DNA of 64,000 bases, taken from positions 1,443,898 to 1,507,897 of the forward strand of contig NW_020170385.1 in NCBI RefSeq assembly GCF_000524195.1. The letters run 5' to 3'. The notes under the pieces were generated by a model, which made no database searches, was not told the origin of the DNA, and saw only the letters and a program-made list of their open reading frames with translations. The stretch comes from Echinococcus granulosus (taxonomy: Eukaryota > Platyhelminthes > Cestoda > Cyclophyllidea > Taeniidae). Every line of letters starts with the position of its first letter. Position 1 is the first letter of the stretch. The translations under genes and the position numbers were made by a program. Positions 28,044-40,428 of the stretch are shown piece after piece.

Positions 28044-31000
28044 TTAGGCGGTCTTTAACTTTTTGAGCGACGACGTCCCAACGTTCCTCTCGCATCCCTT
28101 CTCGGCATCGAGCTGCCCAAACTCGCTTACTCGTGTATGATCAACCGGATACAGCCTATAAAGTAACGAAAGGGACTATGTATTAAATGAATAGTGCTTC
28201 GACTTGCATTCCTGATACCAATTAGCACATGCGAAGTTATGGCACAAAGATAAAAGAATAGTTCTGGGACAACACTAGTAAATTTGTATTTTCGGTGGAA
28301 GTTAATCCAAGTCGGGTAATGGCAAAATGTGTTGGTTTTGTGTTGTCTAAAAATTTAGGTGGTTTTATTCAGTTTTCCATGCCATGCTTTTCATACAAAA
28401 TGCTTATATAAAATCCGATCTGTACGATCTACGATTACCGCACTAGATTTGAAAAGCTGAAACAGAGGACACGATCATGGACGACAAGCAAAACTCTAGT
28501 TGAGGACGCAGATTTGAACTCGTACTGCGCAACGTTATTAAGACAAGCAGATAAGCTCCGGNNNNNNNNNNNNNNNNNNNNNNNNNNNNNNNNNNNNNNN
28601 NNNNNNNNNNNNNNNNNNNNNNNNNNNNNNNNNNNNNNNNNNNNNNNNNNNNNNNNNNNNNAATAAGTTATTTCAAAAACATCCTGAGTAGTCAAAATCA
28701 AAATATTTCAATCAATAGTAACACTAGATTCCTCATTATCAAAGACTAGAGGGACAACGTCAAAGTAATGCAATTTTCCTTTAGCAATCCATCGCTGGTC
28801 GGTATGGTCTGCTGCTGCACGCTGAACCTTCTCTAAATGCCGTCCAATGGATTTTACTAGAAGCTTTCACAACAATTTTGAAATGCATTTAAACTCATTT
28901 GCAAAGCAGACAAGCTCCAATACCATCAAATTTAATCGACATCGTGCGATATAAGGATTCAGGACAAGAAAGTATTAGGAAGCATAAATAAAGAGTACCA
29001 TACCAATGGCCTGATGCACATTTCAACTTCATAGCACAGGTGAAAAACCGCATTCTACAAGTAACAACAGGTCACTGGAGCAATCTATCCCGGAAGGCAG
29101 GCGAGCTCTTCTGGTCACCTGATAAATGACGCTTAATTCACACATCCGCACTAGAGAACCCTGATTAAGCAAACTCTCCCCTCCCTAGACAAGTGATTGT
29201 TACTGAAGGTGTTGCAACGGTTTTTATAACAAGTTGCCTTAGTCGTTGCCGTATTGTGTTTCTCACCAATGATTGACAAAATCAAGCAAAATTTCCTGTT
29301 CACGCATTTTCTCGGGCTATGACAAAAGTAGAGGAATGACATTCAATAAAATTACTTAACTGGTGGTTTTTTGACCTTCAATATAAATGTTTCGGAAGGT
29401 CTACCTATCGGCTGTGCACTATTTCGGTAGGCATTAGGTTTCATTCGGTAAGGGATTATGCGTGCTTAAACATCGTATTTAGGAGTAATTAGCTTTAATC
29501 CCATAAAATTGCCTTTATTTAGTTTTGCATGAAAAGAGCTGAAGATGCACACTACCTAACTTGTGGGCTGGTGGCATACTTAGAAGCTAAGAACTAAGTA
29601 GTAATTAGAGCCGAAATTCAGAGCCTTCAAAACGCCTTAGCTGTTTCGACTGATTTTATTAAAATTGGATTTACGTTACTATTATGGAAAAGTCGAAAAT
29701 TACCCATCCAACTATAGCTGGAAATATTATTCACGGGTTTGTTGATCCCTTTAAATCCGTTAAGGCACCTTCCTTTAGGTATCATTAGTATGCTCAAAAC
29801 CACTGCCCCTGGTGGACGGGTACGAAAAGAAACTATTCCACTTCTTTAAAAAATCCGATCTTAGGGCGAAATGGGCCGACTTATCAGCGATCGCTTACCC
29901 CACCTTGTGCATCAAGACTAAACCTTATGAACAAATCAGACAATAAATCGGAAACAACGTCGGTATTGCTAATGGTTGCTTCTAATATTAAAAACGGAAT
30001 TTCAAATTACTGCGGACTTTCTCAGTTAACCAAAGCCGATGCGAAACCACATTAGGCGTAATTCCTGTTGACACTTTGAAAATCATTACCATAAGTAGTT
30101 TTTTAAGTTGGTAAATGAACACAAACTCACCATCGCTGATACATGTAGATGACAAAAACAACGTCATCCCGGAAGCACGCTACCCTATGTGCGGTTGGCA
30201 TTTTGATGATGAATGCAAAGAAATCATCAATGAAAGTGTTGAAGGCCTGGGAAATAAGGAAATAAACTGCACCAAAAATAATCAAATTACTATCAGTGGA
30301 TTGAACTTCACACATCTGATAATATGATACCTTAGTTCAAATGTAAATAGTCCCTCATGTAACATTTGTTATTCGATTTCAAGATATTTTTTGCGCAAAA
30401 CAGCAAGAATAGGGGAACACGAGTCAGAGAGTAAAATTCACATGAATGAAAATGAATTCCAGTGATAATCATTCGATCAAAGATATTTTTTCAACGTTCC
30501 CTCATAAAATAACGCGTTTACAGAATACCTCTTGTAAAAAAAATAGGGTTTTTTGATATCTAATGTGTAATTATTGCTGTCAGTAATACGGAGTGTTATC
30601 CTTAGTAATATCGACAAATATTACAGATTGGCCCGTTTTGTGAATAACAACTAACACTCTCAATGACAAATACCTATTCTATCAAATAGAAATCATTAAA
30701 AATTATCGGGCGCACAATAAAACAGTTGGTCGTAAACGTACTTGTAGAGCAAAAATGGATCAGCAGATTTTATCAAATTTAGCTCAGTCAAGTTATCTAT
30801 CATGAAGTCAAAAATGCGAATGCAATCCATGGGACGTTTTATCAGGTATAACTCACCCTATCTCAAAATTATTTCATAACAGTAGCGCCGAGTCGCATTT
30901 CATACATCGTTTAAATAGTTTAGAAGACAAACCAAAATTTAGCAGATTTGCACCCAGAAAAATACAAACACGATTTAAAAAAGTGCCTTCAAATAAAAAG

Positions 31001-33730
31001 TGTAAATGAAAACGACTTTTGCCGACATTTACGCAAAGCCTTGGAGAAACATATTGTAAAAGTGGATTCAACCAATCTCAAAGATAGTGTCGCAAGTATA
31101 AGCATTTCAGCGGGAAAAAAATGGATAACACCCTTTCGCAATAAATTGTAAAAACTTCCTCCAGCTCAGGTAATCGTAACTATCAGAAAGGGAAGGTCAA
31201 TCACTAGTTACGGTGTTTTAACGCAACGACAATCCGACAAATTACCTTGTAGGTAAGTGCACGCCATGGCAAATTGGCTACAGATTTGAGCTTGTAGTTG
31301 ATAAATAATTGAGGAGTCATCAAAAGGAAACCGAATGCATAGACACCTAAGATACATTAAGAATAAACGATTACTCAACAAGGTATTTACTAAAGAATTG
31401 TAAGTAGCAAGGCTTACCATTTACAGCAGTCTGTAGAATCCACGACCGCCAGCTAAAATGGAAAATTTCAGGAGATTTTGGTAGGTAAGCATTTCTCCAT
31501 TAAAGATAGGACAAAAAATAATGGAGACGGCTCAAAGGTTAACTGGTGTGACAAAAAATTAAGTGTTCATTCAGACACTAAACCAAATGCAGAGAAAAAT
31601 CTCCCAAGTAGGAATCATTTCACAATTTCTTGTGTGAATTAACACTTTTTTGAGTAATTCCACTTGATTGCCACTTTTAAAATTTCGTGTTGGGATGGAA
31701 AAGACAAGTACTGAACGCCAGATCTCCAGCTACCCTTCACAAATGCATCAGTCACTAAAAATTAATCCTTATTTGATAAAACTGCAGGGTGCCTCATTTA
31801 CATTTATTGGCATATGTATGGTAGAGAGGGAGCGCTTTTAAAAAAAATTCTCCCCTCCTCCTCCCGCCACCTCTGCGGCTTCGTCTCCTTACCTTCGATG
31901 CGGCATGTAGAGGAGGGAGTAGACAGCACCGACGACACAGAGAGGCACCATAAAATACATTAAGCGCCACACAAAATATGCGTCCAACTCATCGGTCTCC
32001 TGCTCCTCTTTGCTGCGCTGACCCACAAAGACACCACCACGGAGACTGAAGGACACCTTGGTCATGCGGCAGAGCTTCCAAAACTCAATGACCATTGAAA
32101 TGCCCGAGGGGACTACCACGAGTAAGCTGCTCTTCTCTTCGTATAGGTAAAGGAATATTATGCTCGTGCTAATGCACCGCCAGACAACTGCAAAGATGTT
32201 GAGGTAGAATTTGCATATCATTCAGAGTAAACATTGCATTAAGGAAACAGACTAGTGATTCTATGAGCTCAGTAAGAAAAGAATAAGAACGACTGCGTCA
32301 TTTCACAGAAAGCGTCCTAAACACCGACCGATAATCAGGATAAATCTCGGACTTATGAAGTCACATTATGCTGGATAATATTAACAGTCGTACGTTTTCT
32401 GCTTAAAAATACAGTCCATTTTTAAAATTGGAATCGTAAAACGGTTTTAAAATATGAAAATAAAATATGCGTTAGAATACAGCTGGCTACGAGTGATGAA
32501 AGCATAAGGATGAATAAAAGGGCATCAATGTACTTGTACGAATAGATATGCCAGTCGTGTTTTCGGCGTTTCTCCAAAACTGTACATCATTTTTGAATGC
32601 GAGGAAGTCGAAAAATAACTATAATGACATACATCAGTTAAAAAAGGGAAAAAAGCACTAGGAGCTAATTATCGTCCACTTACGTGAAACACTGATACAA
32701 CTACCGTAGTCAATAAGAGATAAAGATTAGTTTCAGTAAAAATACCCTGTATATCATCTATATCTTTATCCTTGATACCTAAAATGATATTTGAGGGCTA
32801 TCAATCTAATTAAATAAAACAGACCCATGACTTTCAGTTGTTTTGCTGCCTGTGCAAGCATGCATCTAAGGCGAAATCTTCCTATCGAAAGAGGGATGAC
32901 TTCAATCGTAAAATTGAGCCTTTTTGTGGGATTTTCGGGCAATTCCAGCCAGTAATATGTCGGCTGCAATTGTGGATCTACGAGGAAGAGAGGAAGATAT
33001 AGGAGTTCCGATTTTTTCCGAAACACGTAGAAATATGGCATCAGTTCGTGTGGAACAGCATTCATCGGAAATGCAACAGTATCCTTCAAAATGTATACTT
33101 CCAGGTGGGATAACCAATGAGCCGTAGGCCTAAATGTCCCCGATACGCTGCTTTTCTAAAAAACGAGAATATTTTCATCGAAGCAAAGGGGTGAGAGCTT
33201 AAATTTAGGGGCATCCTCAAGATGGCCAAAAACAACAACTTCTGTCAGCGCCTACCTGAGGAGACAGCAAGTTACGAGATTTTGGGGAAGGTTCCCGATG
33301 GGTGGTAATCATAACATCTCCCGTAAATAAGCTGTCGTTTTTGTGGGTTCGAACTTGAACGTTACAGGTAGCAGTACCATTTTTGAAAATGGTGGTTGGA
33401 ACCTCGACTTCACCAGTCCTAAACAGTTACACGCACTAAAGAGAGATACCATTTCACACCTTGATGACTATCGAATGGCGGAATAGCGAATTTATGAGAG
33501 GAGATGCATCCTTTGCCTTCGGAGAAGCAACCTTCAATCTTACAAGAACTGGATAATGCCGACATTTAACCTACGATTATTATCTCATTGCCAGGATAGG
33601 CAGGGAAAACGCACGATTTCGTGTCAATACAAGTGGATGGTGAAAACATCTCATAAAAGGTATACACATTGTAGACTATGTATCCAATAACCGCTACAAA
33701 CAAAGTCTTGTCCAAAAATTTTCCAACCAT
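28044..33730 (-). CDS. CLPTM1L: CLPTM1L-like ER membrane lipid scramblase
   Basis: Eleven exons, all phase-consistent: 33730-33575, 33531-33458, 33418-33256, 33155-32825, 32757-32684, 32618-32534, 32187-31893, 31452-31418, 31346-31246, 30246-30131 and 28155-28044. They give 513 aa against 538 in human. An N-terminal membrane anchor (about residues 8-28) is followed by a luminal domain, then several helices from about residue 250. Family hallmarks are FDFLAFKND (269-277), VWRC, an AVYSLLY-like stretch, VYAFGFL, INYKLKSVA, NTFIDDFFAF (441-450), ACFRDDVVF and the ending LYPVDHTRVSEFG. CLPTM1L is reported to scramble glucosaminyl-phosphatidylinositol across the ER membrane for GPI-anchor synthesis. 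The final four match points favour CLPTM1L over CLPTM1. Introns grow from 43 and 39 bp at the 5' end to 1 kb and 2 kb at the 3' end. One donor is weak (GTCTGT after 32825), but phase and similarity support it. The last intron contains the assembly gap. Confidence 0.93.
28562..28661. other. Assembly gap (100 N)
   Basis: Exactly 100 N bases lie inside the last intron of CLPTM1L. A round 100 usually marks a gap of unknown true length. The left flank, read on the minus strand, carries GAGTTCAAATC, a weak pol III B-box-like string, so a collapsed repeat is possible. Confidence 0.98.
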
Positions 33731-35565
33731 TGTGGAAGTTTTAATGAAACAATTTGGCAAATCGTGTAAATTTGCAAGGTTTCTGACACGTATGATAAGC
33801 TTCTCAGAAGGGGCGGTTTTGGGAAGAGGGTATTTCAATAAATAAACCCAAGGAAATATTTAAGGCTTACATTAATAGGTCTTTTAGTTATATTATAACA
33901 CAAATATTTTATTCTGCAGATCCATCTCAAGTTCACCTCGAAAAGCAAGTATTAGCTACATCGAATACCTTCCCTCCTAGGGAGCAAAAAATTGTTTGAA
34001 TAAGTTTGGCTCCGTATAAGCACCGTTTGCACTATTACAGCTCCTCTGTATTTAGTCACTCCTAAATATACGCAAACCAGTCTTGTTACTTTGAATTATT
34101 TTGTAGCGCAACCACAATGTAATGAGCGCCGCATTTCTGCATATATGCAGTAGCCTCTTATGCATACTCGCTGTGGTTATCAGTGTTGCCAATCGTACTA
34201 TATTTGGGTTGGATTATTGCGAATCAAAGTTCCAGCTACATGTACCCAAGATCCAAAAAATAATTTATTGTAGGTGCCCAAGTCTTCCCTGATCCCATGA
34301 ACGAAACGGCTATTATCACTATGTAGAAGGCCTAGGGAACTGTGGGCATGGTAATTTAATCATGTTGCCAAGGCAGTAGTTTAGAACCTCAGTTACAGCA
34401 CCTTCCTTTTCCTTCTTTGGGCGCCGACCGCAGAGTCCCCACGGTCAATTTTCTGCTTCAGTTGCAGTCTCTGTGTGAACTGCAACCAACCATGAGACGA
34501 GATGGAAGGCCACAAGAAGAAATTGCATCATAGGAGGGATGCTACTCACTAGTAGCACACGCTGTAGACCAGATGGGAAATCCCAAATGTCACATCTGCT
34601 GCAATGCGAACTCCCTCAATTGAGAGCCCATTTACGATAGTGCCAGATTCTGAGAAATATTCTACAACGAAGATATCTATAAGTCTATTGCTCCTCAGAG
34701 CAGCAGTTGTCGAAATGAAGGTCAAAAAGGGAACCCATACTTCTAGGCTATGCCAAATTATTTCATCCACGAAACTATGGTAAGCCTTTCTCCCTGAGCA
34801 ACTCGTATTTCTTGAAACCTGATATTGATCATTTGACCACTACTGTACAATACCCAAAATTAGCGATTTCCCGAAACTAGGCACCCGAGCATCCACAAGT
34901 TTTGGTATCTGTAGCCGACGCCTTCCTTGTACGGCCAATTATCTAAATAACAGGATAGTCACCTTTTTAGGCCAGAATCACCCAACACTGCCCCAGAGCA
35001 GCTAATGGACCACGCTGCCAAGCAAAGTGCGAAATAGAGTTTACGTAGCCAAGTGTACACTCAAAAGGGAGTGAATCCCAAGAGTACACTATTGACTTCC
35101 ACTCAAACTTGATGCATTTACTACTTTACAGAGGTGGCAACTCCAAGCCACCTCTTCAGCAGCCGAACACCCGCATGCGGTTCCTGAATTCTCTAACGCA
35201 ACAACCTGCGTTCGCTCAGCTCCACCAATTACCCATCCCCTATAGCCCACAGTTGCTACTATTTAAATACGCGCAGCAGCGCACAAACATTGATTTAGCC
35301 CATATCTATCTATGGACAGGACCACAAGCCAACCAGACACAAGTACATTAATCCAAGTAGACTTTATCCTCTTATAATGCAACTCCACACTAGCCAAAAA
35401 ATTATTTGAAACACATTTAGTCCATATTTCTAGATTAGTTCTCCGCGATAAGCACGTATTTCAACGAAGCACGATCTGGATAAGATTTACGTACTCTGGA
35501 TCAAACAGCCAAATTGAAACCCATAACCACATAAATTTCCTATGCATGAGTGAGAAAGTAAACTT
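33731..35565. other. Interval between CLPTM1L start and UBAC2 stop
   Basis: This should hold the CLPTM1L promoter and 5' UTR and the UBAC2 3' UTR. One minus-strand exon candidate is listed separately. Around 35040-35350 the base composition becomes more C-rich and shows short direct and inverted repeats, which may be a repeat fragment. No conserved gene is recognised. Confidence 0.5.
34551..34764 (-). other. Unassigned exon candidate upstream of CLPTM1L
   Basis: A minus-strand open stretch of about 70 codons ends directly at a good donor (TGC TAC TA then GTGAGT). A possible acceptor CATAG lies near its 5' side. The peptide is hydrophobic in patches (VWVPFLTFIST near its start) and is not recognised. 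It sits between the UBAC2 stop and the CLPTM1L start, so it might be an untranslated leader exon of CLPTM1L, an exon of a small unknown gene, or chance. No partner exon was found. Confidence 0.25.
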
Positions 35566-37482
35566 CTAGTGTGAATTGAAGGATGGGTCCTGTAGAAGGT
35601 TAATGGCCTCGTAAACATCCCCATGTGCCACTGTCAATGCAAGGTGGGATCGTTCCTCAGGGAAACCCATATCAACGAGATTTTGAACCTAAAATTTGGA
35701 ACAACAAATAGACTTACATATTGACGTTCGAAAATCCCATGATAAAACTAATTAAACCATTATGATGATTATGATGGCAAAAAGGAACTACTTTTGAAAA
35801 GACAGAGCTCCAAAGCCTAAAGTACTCGTTTAAGCCCTAGGGTAAATCGTAATTCAAGCCCAGCTGCATAAAAATGGTGGTAATCATCATTCAGACAATA
35901 CCTCATGGGGCTGTGGAGCGTAGTTCCGCCGTCTATTACTCTAAAGGAAAATAAGACAATACGTTGGCTAATAACAAACGCATAAAATAAACCGAACAAT
36001 GAATCCAAATTTACAGTCGGAAGGACATTCGTGTCAAAGGGTAACTTGGAGGGGCGGTTTTGTATAACAGGAATTAAAGTAGGAAACTGCCTTAAAGCAC
36101 TCAGACAAGAATTTTAACCTATAATAGATGATACACTTAAAAAGAGGCATAAGCTGATTATGCCGAAATTGTAGATGGGAAGGGGTCGCAAATCCATTTC
36201 AGAATCAGCAAAGATTCGTGAGGAGTTTGCACAAATGAATATTTCTACTGTATAATAATATGGAGAGGCTAACTGGGATTAAAGAGAATTATTCGGTGAA
36301 ATATTTAGCTTAAATCCATATTTACTATGGTTAAACGCTCACGTAGGCAAGTTGTGTCCGTCTCAAATCCATTAGGGCCTGTTCCTGTCTATCAAGGGCC
36401 CCTTGCCTTTGAAGGTCTAGAGTAGCACCAATATAATTTAAGGCATCGTCGGGTACTTCACTAGATAGGAGTGGTCCGATCAATCGATTGAAAATCTCAG
36501 CAATCCCAAAAGGGATTAAATTAATCTTTTGTAAGTTCTTCCATTGGTAAACAAGGCCAGCCAGCTGAAAGTAAGTTAAGCCAACATAGAACAAATCAAT
36601 CATTTAAACTTAAAAACAAAGGAAATTGGTACACAGTAAACTGTTTCAGGTATCCAGCACTACATTTTTAAGGCAAAGCCAGAACTGATTTCCTTTAAAT
36701 AGACATCTCACTCCATACCTCGCAAAGAATCATAATAGAAAAGTCGAAAATTGTGCATAAACGACGGTGCTCTGTTGTAGACCTCGCTGCATTATCAAAC
36801 CTCTGCTCGCAAATGATATGAACTAGATATACTTGAGATGGACTTACTAAACCACAACCGCATACAATCAAGGAACCGAGTGATGAAGTTGCTAACTAAA
36901 TGCTCATGATTAATTAAGATTCACTTGATAAAATACCCGTAGACCAATGAGATAAAGAAATGACTTCCTTGATATCGGTAATCCAGCAACAGTCATCACA
37001 AGCAAGTTCGGGATCTCAGTAAAATAAGGAATAAAATAAGGAAAAATTAAGCAAAACCTAAAGCAGGACGAATATACCCAGTTACACAAACTTACGGGCC
37101 CGATGGAAGAGTGTTTAGATTAATTCTGTAGAATGACAAGAGTTTGATGAATAGAAGTTCGAATGCCGTAGATAGAAGAGAAACCCACATAATCGACGTC
37201 TAGAAAGTCACTTCTAATGATATACTCGTTTTACTAAATATTTTCGGGAACCGTAACGTCGCTCAAAAATACGAAAATAGTATATGATTAGGCATCCAAG
37301 CAAAAAATCCGTCGGATCCATAAAAGCGGTTTTCGATAAAAACCACTGAATAAACTAGGGCAACCATTCGTAAGATTCATGTGACTTTACTCCATGCTTA
37401 TTAAAAATAGCATTAGTATCGTATATGAATAGATTCCGATATGCGTCACCGGAAATGTGAACAAAGGCAGAAGTAGTGACGA
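35566..37482 (-). CDS. UBAC2: UBAC2-like rhomboid pseudoprotease with UBA domain (5' end missing)
   Basis: Eight exons found: 37482-37391, 37345-37235, 37199-37096, 37057-36937, 36895-36848, 36564-36343, 35940-35902 and 35688-35566. Phases agree throughout and give about 285 residues; human UBAC2 has 344. Matches in order are NLFIYDTNAI, YFRIFERRYGSRKY, NTLPSG, a hydrophobic PYFIPYF segment, SFLYLIGL, IGATLDLQRQ, then a C-terminal UBA domain with LVDMGF and GDVYEAINLL. UBAC2 is an ER-membrane protein of the derlin/rhomboid group without protease activity; in mammals it ties UBXD8 and gp78 to ER-associated degradation. The first visible exon enters in phase 1, so at least one upstream exon with the ATG and the first helix is missing from this model. 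The first four introns found are 35-45 bp. Confidence 0.88.
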
Positions 37483-37796
37483 CTGCGAAAATAGAGCATT
37501 TAGAAACAGATGTCTTATCTAAAAGAAAGCATAAATCGAGGTCATATGAACAACAGTTAAATTATGCACCTATTAAACATCACAAACCAACTTATATTGA
37601 GTAAAATCGCGACATCGCCTGGACTATTTCTCGGATAAATCAAAGTACCCAACATCAGGAGAAAAAAACAGGCCTACGTACTACTGAACAGGAAAATCAG
37701 AAATGACTATCTACGTTTTGGGGGCAGCCTAACTAAATGTAAAGTAAAACAAAGGGAAACTGAAGAAATAACAACTACATACAGAAACCAGAGTAA

Positions 37797-38040
37797 CTAA
37801 ACGAGGGAAACATCTTTAAAGCAATCTTGAAAAGTGCGGATAACGGCGTCCAGTAAACATTCGAGAAGCAATAATCTGTACTTATATTTTTCCTTCGAGC
37901 AATATGCTTTCAAAAAGCGATTACACTCGTTTCCCCCAAATTCGTCGGCACAGATGGTCCAAACGATTTTTGCAAAAATTTTGTGAAGTTTGTCTATTAT
38001 ATCCAACCCCGCTAATATACGAGTTTGTCTAATAGCTAAA
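37797..38040 (-). other. Unassigned exon candidate upstream of UBAC2
   Basis: A strong acceptor (nine T, then GCTTTAG) precedes an 80-codon minus-strand open stretch. It runs ILAGLDIIDKLHK, WTICADEFGGNE, KYKYRLLLLECLLDAV and ends at a stop after about 80 residues. Its helical, leucine-rich look resembles a coding exon, but I recognise no family. It is in the right orientation to be upstream of UBAC2 yet does not match the UBAC2 N-terminus. It may be the last exon of another gene or a chance frame. Confidence 0.28.
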
Positions 38041-38559
38041 GCAAAAAAAAACATAGTATTAGTGACATTTTTGCCAGCTCCTACTAATTTTTTGGCTTTA
38101 AGATTGAGTTTGAGAATTCCTAACTGAAATCTGCAATGTTGAAATAACCGAGCCCAAACAACTCAAACTGAAACCCTTCTGTTTCTTATCATAGCGTAGT
38201 ATGGTAAAAGTTGTCACATGTGCATTAATTTGCGTGAATTGAGAATTATGTGAAAGTGGCCGTTCTTAAATGCTAGGCCACTCAAAAAACTGTGCTGCTA
38301 AAATTTATTTTGTCAACACATCACTAATCCAATGTATACCCAATTTTTCCGCCACCATTCGGGTTCAATGCTATTTTTCCATATCAGTGGGAAAATACGG
38401 AAATAATATATTATTTTAAGTAGCTCCGATAGAAACTTGTCGAATTCTATGTAGATTAGCTAAAGTAGTATGATTACAGGTCTCAAGGAACAGGTTGTAC
38501 TCACATGCTTTTCTAATCTAGTTGTGGTACTTTGATTGTTTAGCGCTACGTTTTGACTA

Positions 38560-39420
38560 CGCAAGCACATGACGTTCCGCGATTACCTTTCCCTGGACGG
38601 CATGGTCTCCGAGTCACGCCACTAGCCCCTTGCTACTTTCGTACGTCGACAGTACTTTTCCCGCCCTAGTTATATGACCGGAGTCCAGGAGGCTACTTAG
38701 TCTCTCGTAGAGTATAACTCAGTAAACAAAAACTGGCAAAAGATCTAACTAAATAGAAAATTGGATCAGAGCATAAATAAGTTACTCATTTATTCCACGT
38801 AATAACTTGGCTTTTTAGTAAGGGAGTCTACTAAAATAAATTGACTAGGAGGGGTTAATAAAGGATATCTCTCTTTTAACTTTTGCTATCCTCTGCCTTT
38901 TGCCCTGGTTAACACTTCAATCACTCCGTAAGAATATTTAAAGCAAACAGTTGTGTAACTTTGCATTTGGCTGGCGCGTCATTGAGGCCCTTATCCCCCA
39001 GATTGAGACAATGATCAATCCCTTCAGAGCTTTTCGGTGGACGCCATACTCTGCTTCCCCATCGGAAAATAGAGGTTTGAACTGCAAACATATGTGGCTG
39101 TTCCTCATTTCAAGAACAATTTGGGTTCTCACTTTTGGGAATCCTAGGCCGTCAGGAAAACTTATTCTGCATATTTCTCCAATTTTCCCCCCGGTGAACA
39201 ATATTCCACATCACTACCCCGCACGACAACTGGTCGCCAGTCTGTGTGCAAGACCTTCGTACCCGAATCCTCCAACCTACATTTACTACAGCGCCAAGTG
39301 GTACACAATTACTCAAGTTTATCACTCAAGGGCCCAAGTCGCTATCGCTGAGACGGATTCGAGCTCTCAAACGCACCCGTAGCGATAAAGAGCAGGCGCG
39401 ATTAGTGTCAAACGACCGCT
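38560..39420. repeat. GC-richer segment, possible dispersed repeat
   Basis: The composition differs visibly from the AT-rich neighbours. Long overlapping frames occur on both strands (88 codons minus, 143 codons plus), as expected when stops are rare rather than from real coding. Read on the minus strand, 39355-39366 is GAGCTCGAATCC, close to a pol III B-box. TATCGCT (39343-39349) and AGCGATA (39381-39387) could pair around it. No second copy is proven in the window. Confidence 0.3.
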
Positions 39421-40428
39421 AATCAGCCAAGGACTTTCGTCAACTTGCTGCATAGGATATACTGATTTACTAAGTCGTGATACCACTTCGCGGTGATGTG
39501 CCTCAAACCCAAACTAACAACGCTTAGTTCACTTAACAACAGAACTAACTCATTGACGGAAAAACTTTAAACGACATCCACACGCGAGAGGCACAAGGAA
39601 ACATGCGTGAGCGCACATCTTTGCTACTATATTGCAGTAAACTCAGAATCGAGTTTGAGTGGGTAGAATAAGGGAAGGCCAAGGAGCTGAAGCAGAGTTA
39701 GGGATTTCAGTAAGGCTTCCAAACAGTACGGATCATGAGGGCAAGGGAGACTAACAGATACATTTGAAAGCTGGCAAAAAGAACATACACGTGCATCGGA
39801 GAGGAACGAGTAATAGCGATAGCTACCGCAAACCCCTAACGAACACGACAGGGGCGAGAGACCAAGGCGGTAAGTGCTGCAAGCCGTTGCCAACGTTCAC
39901 GTCCACATACTTATGCAGTACACAGATGGAGGTCTAGTAAAATAATACCGGAGGTGGTAAATCTGGAAGCAGGTATAAAAAGGAAACAGTGTAAGTCTAC
40001 ATTAGTGGGCACGAGGTGATGGCCTGAAACTGGCCATGCATAAGTGGAATTGAGCAAAGATGGAGAAAATTGCAGGTCTAAGTATATTGCAGAATCAGAA
40101 TTAAGCAGAGGCAATAGCGAAATTGAGAGCTTGAAGTGGGTTGAGTGCGAGGAGCGGAATATGAAAACGTGGTCACAAAATGAACGCGCAAAGGAGTACC
40201 GTATGAAGAAACGTGGGGAACATTGTTTCCTATGCGATTTCACAGCACACTACGGTAGGTGAATTTTTTTCAAAAAAACCGCCAGGTTATCAAGAAAGAG
40301 CTGAACCGATTAGAGGGGGATCTCCTGGGTGCTCATTTTAGAAGTCGAATGCGTCTGTTCATTAATCCTTGAATGCGTATACGGACTCGTTGAACACTTC
40401 CGGAATGCGGTTGATTGTCACGATCCGA

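Larger units (their letters stand above)
37483..40428. other. Interval between UBAC2 and the LARP1 stop
   Basis: The missing UBAC2 first exon and the LARP1 3' UTR should lie here. A minus-strand exon candidate is at 37797-38040. From about 38560 to 39420 the sequence is more GC-rich than its surroundings, with open frames on both strands and a B-box-like string, which suggests a repeat rather than a gene. The rest shows no coding signal. Confidence 0.5.

Noticed and set aside
33256..33418. GGTTCGAAC string resembling a pol III B-box
   Set aside because: It lies inside a CLPTM1L exon, where the coding match explains it.
38951..39382. 143-codon plus-strand frame
   Set aside because: It overlaps an open frame on the other strand, has no recognisable domain and sits in a compositionally odd block; more likely a repeat than a gene.
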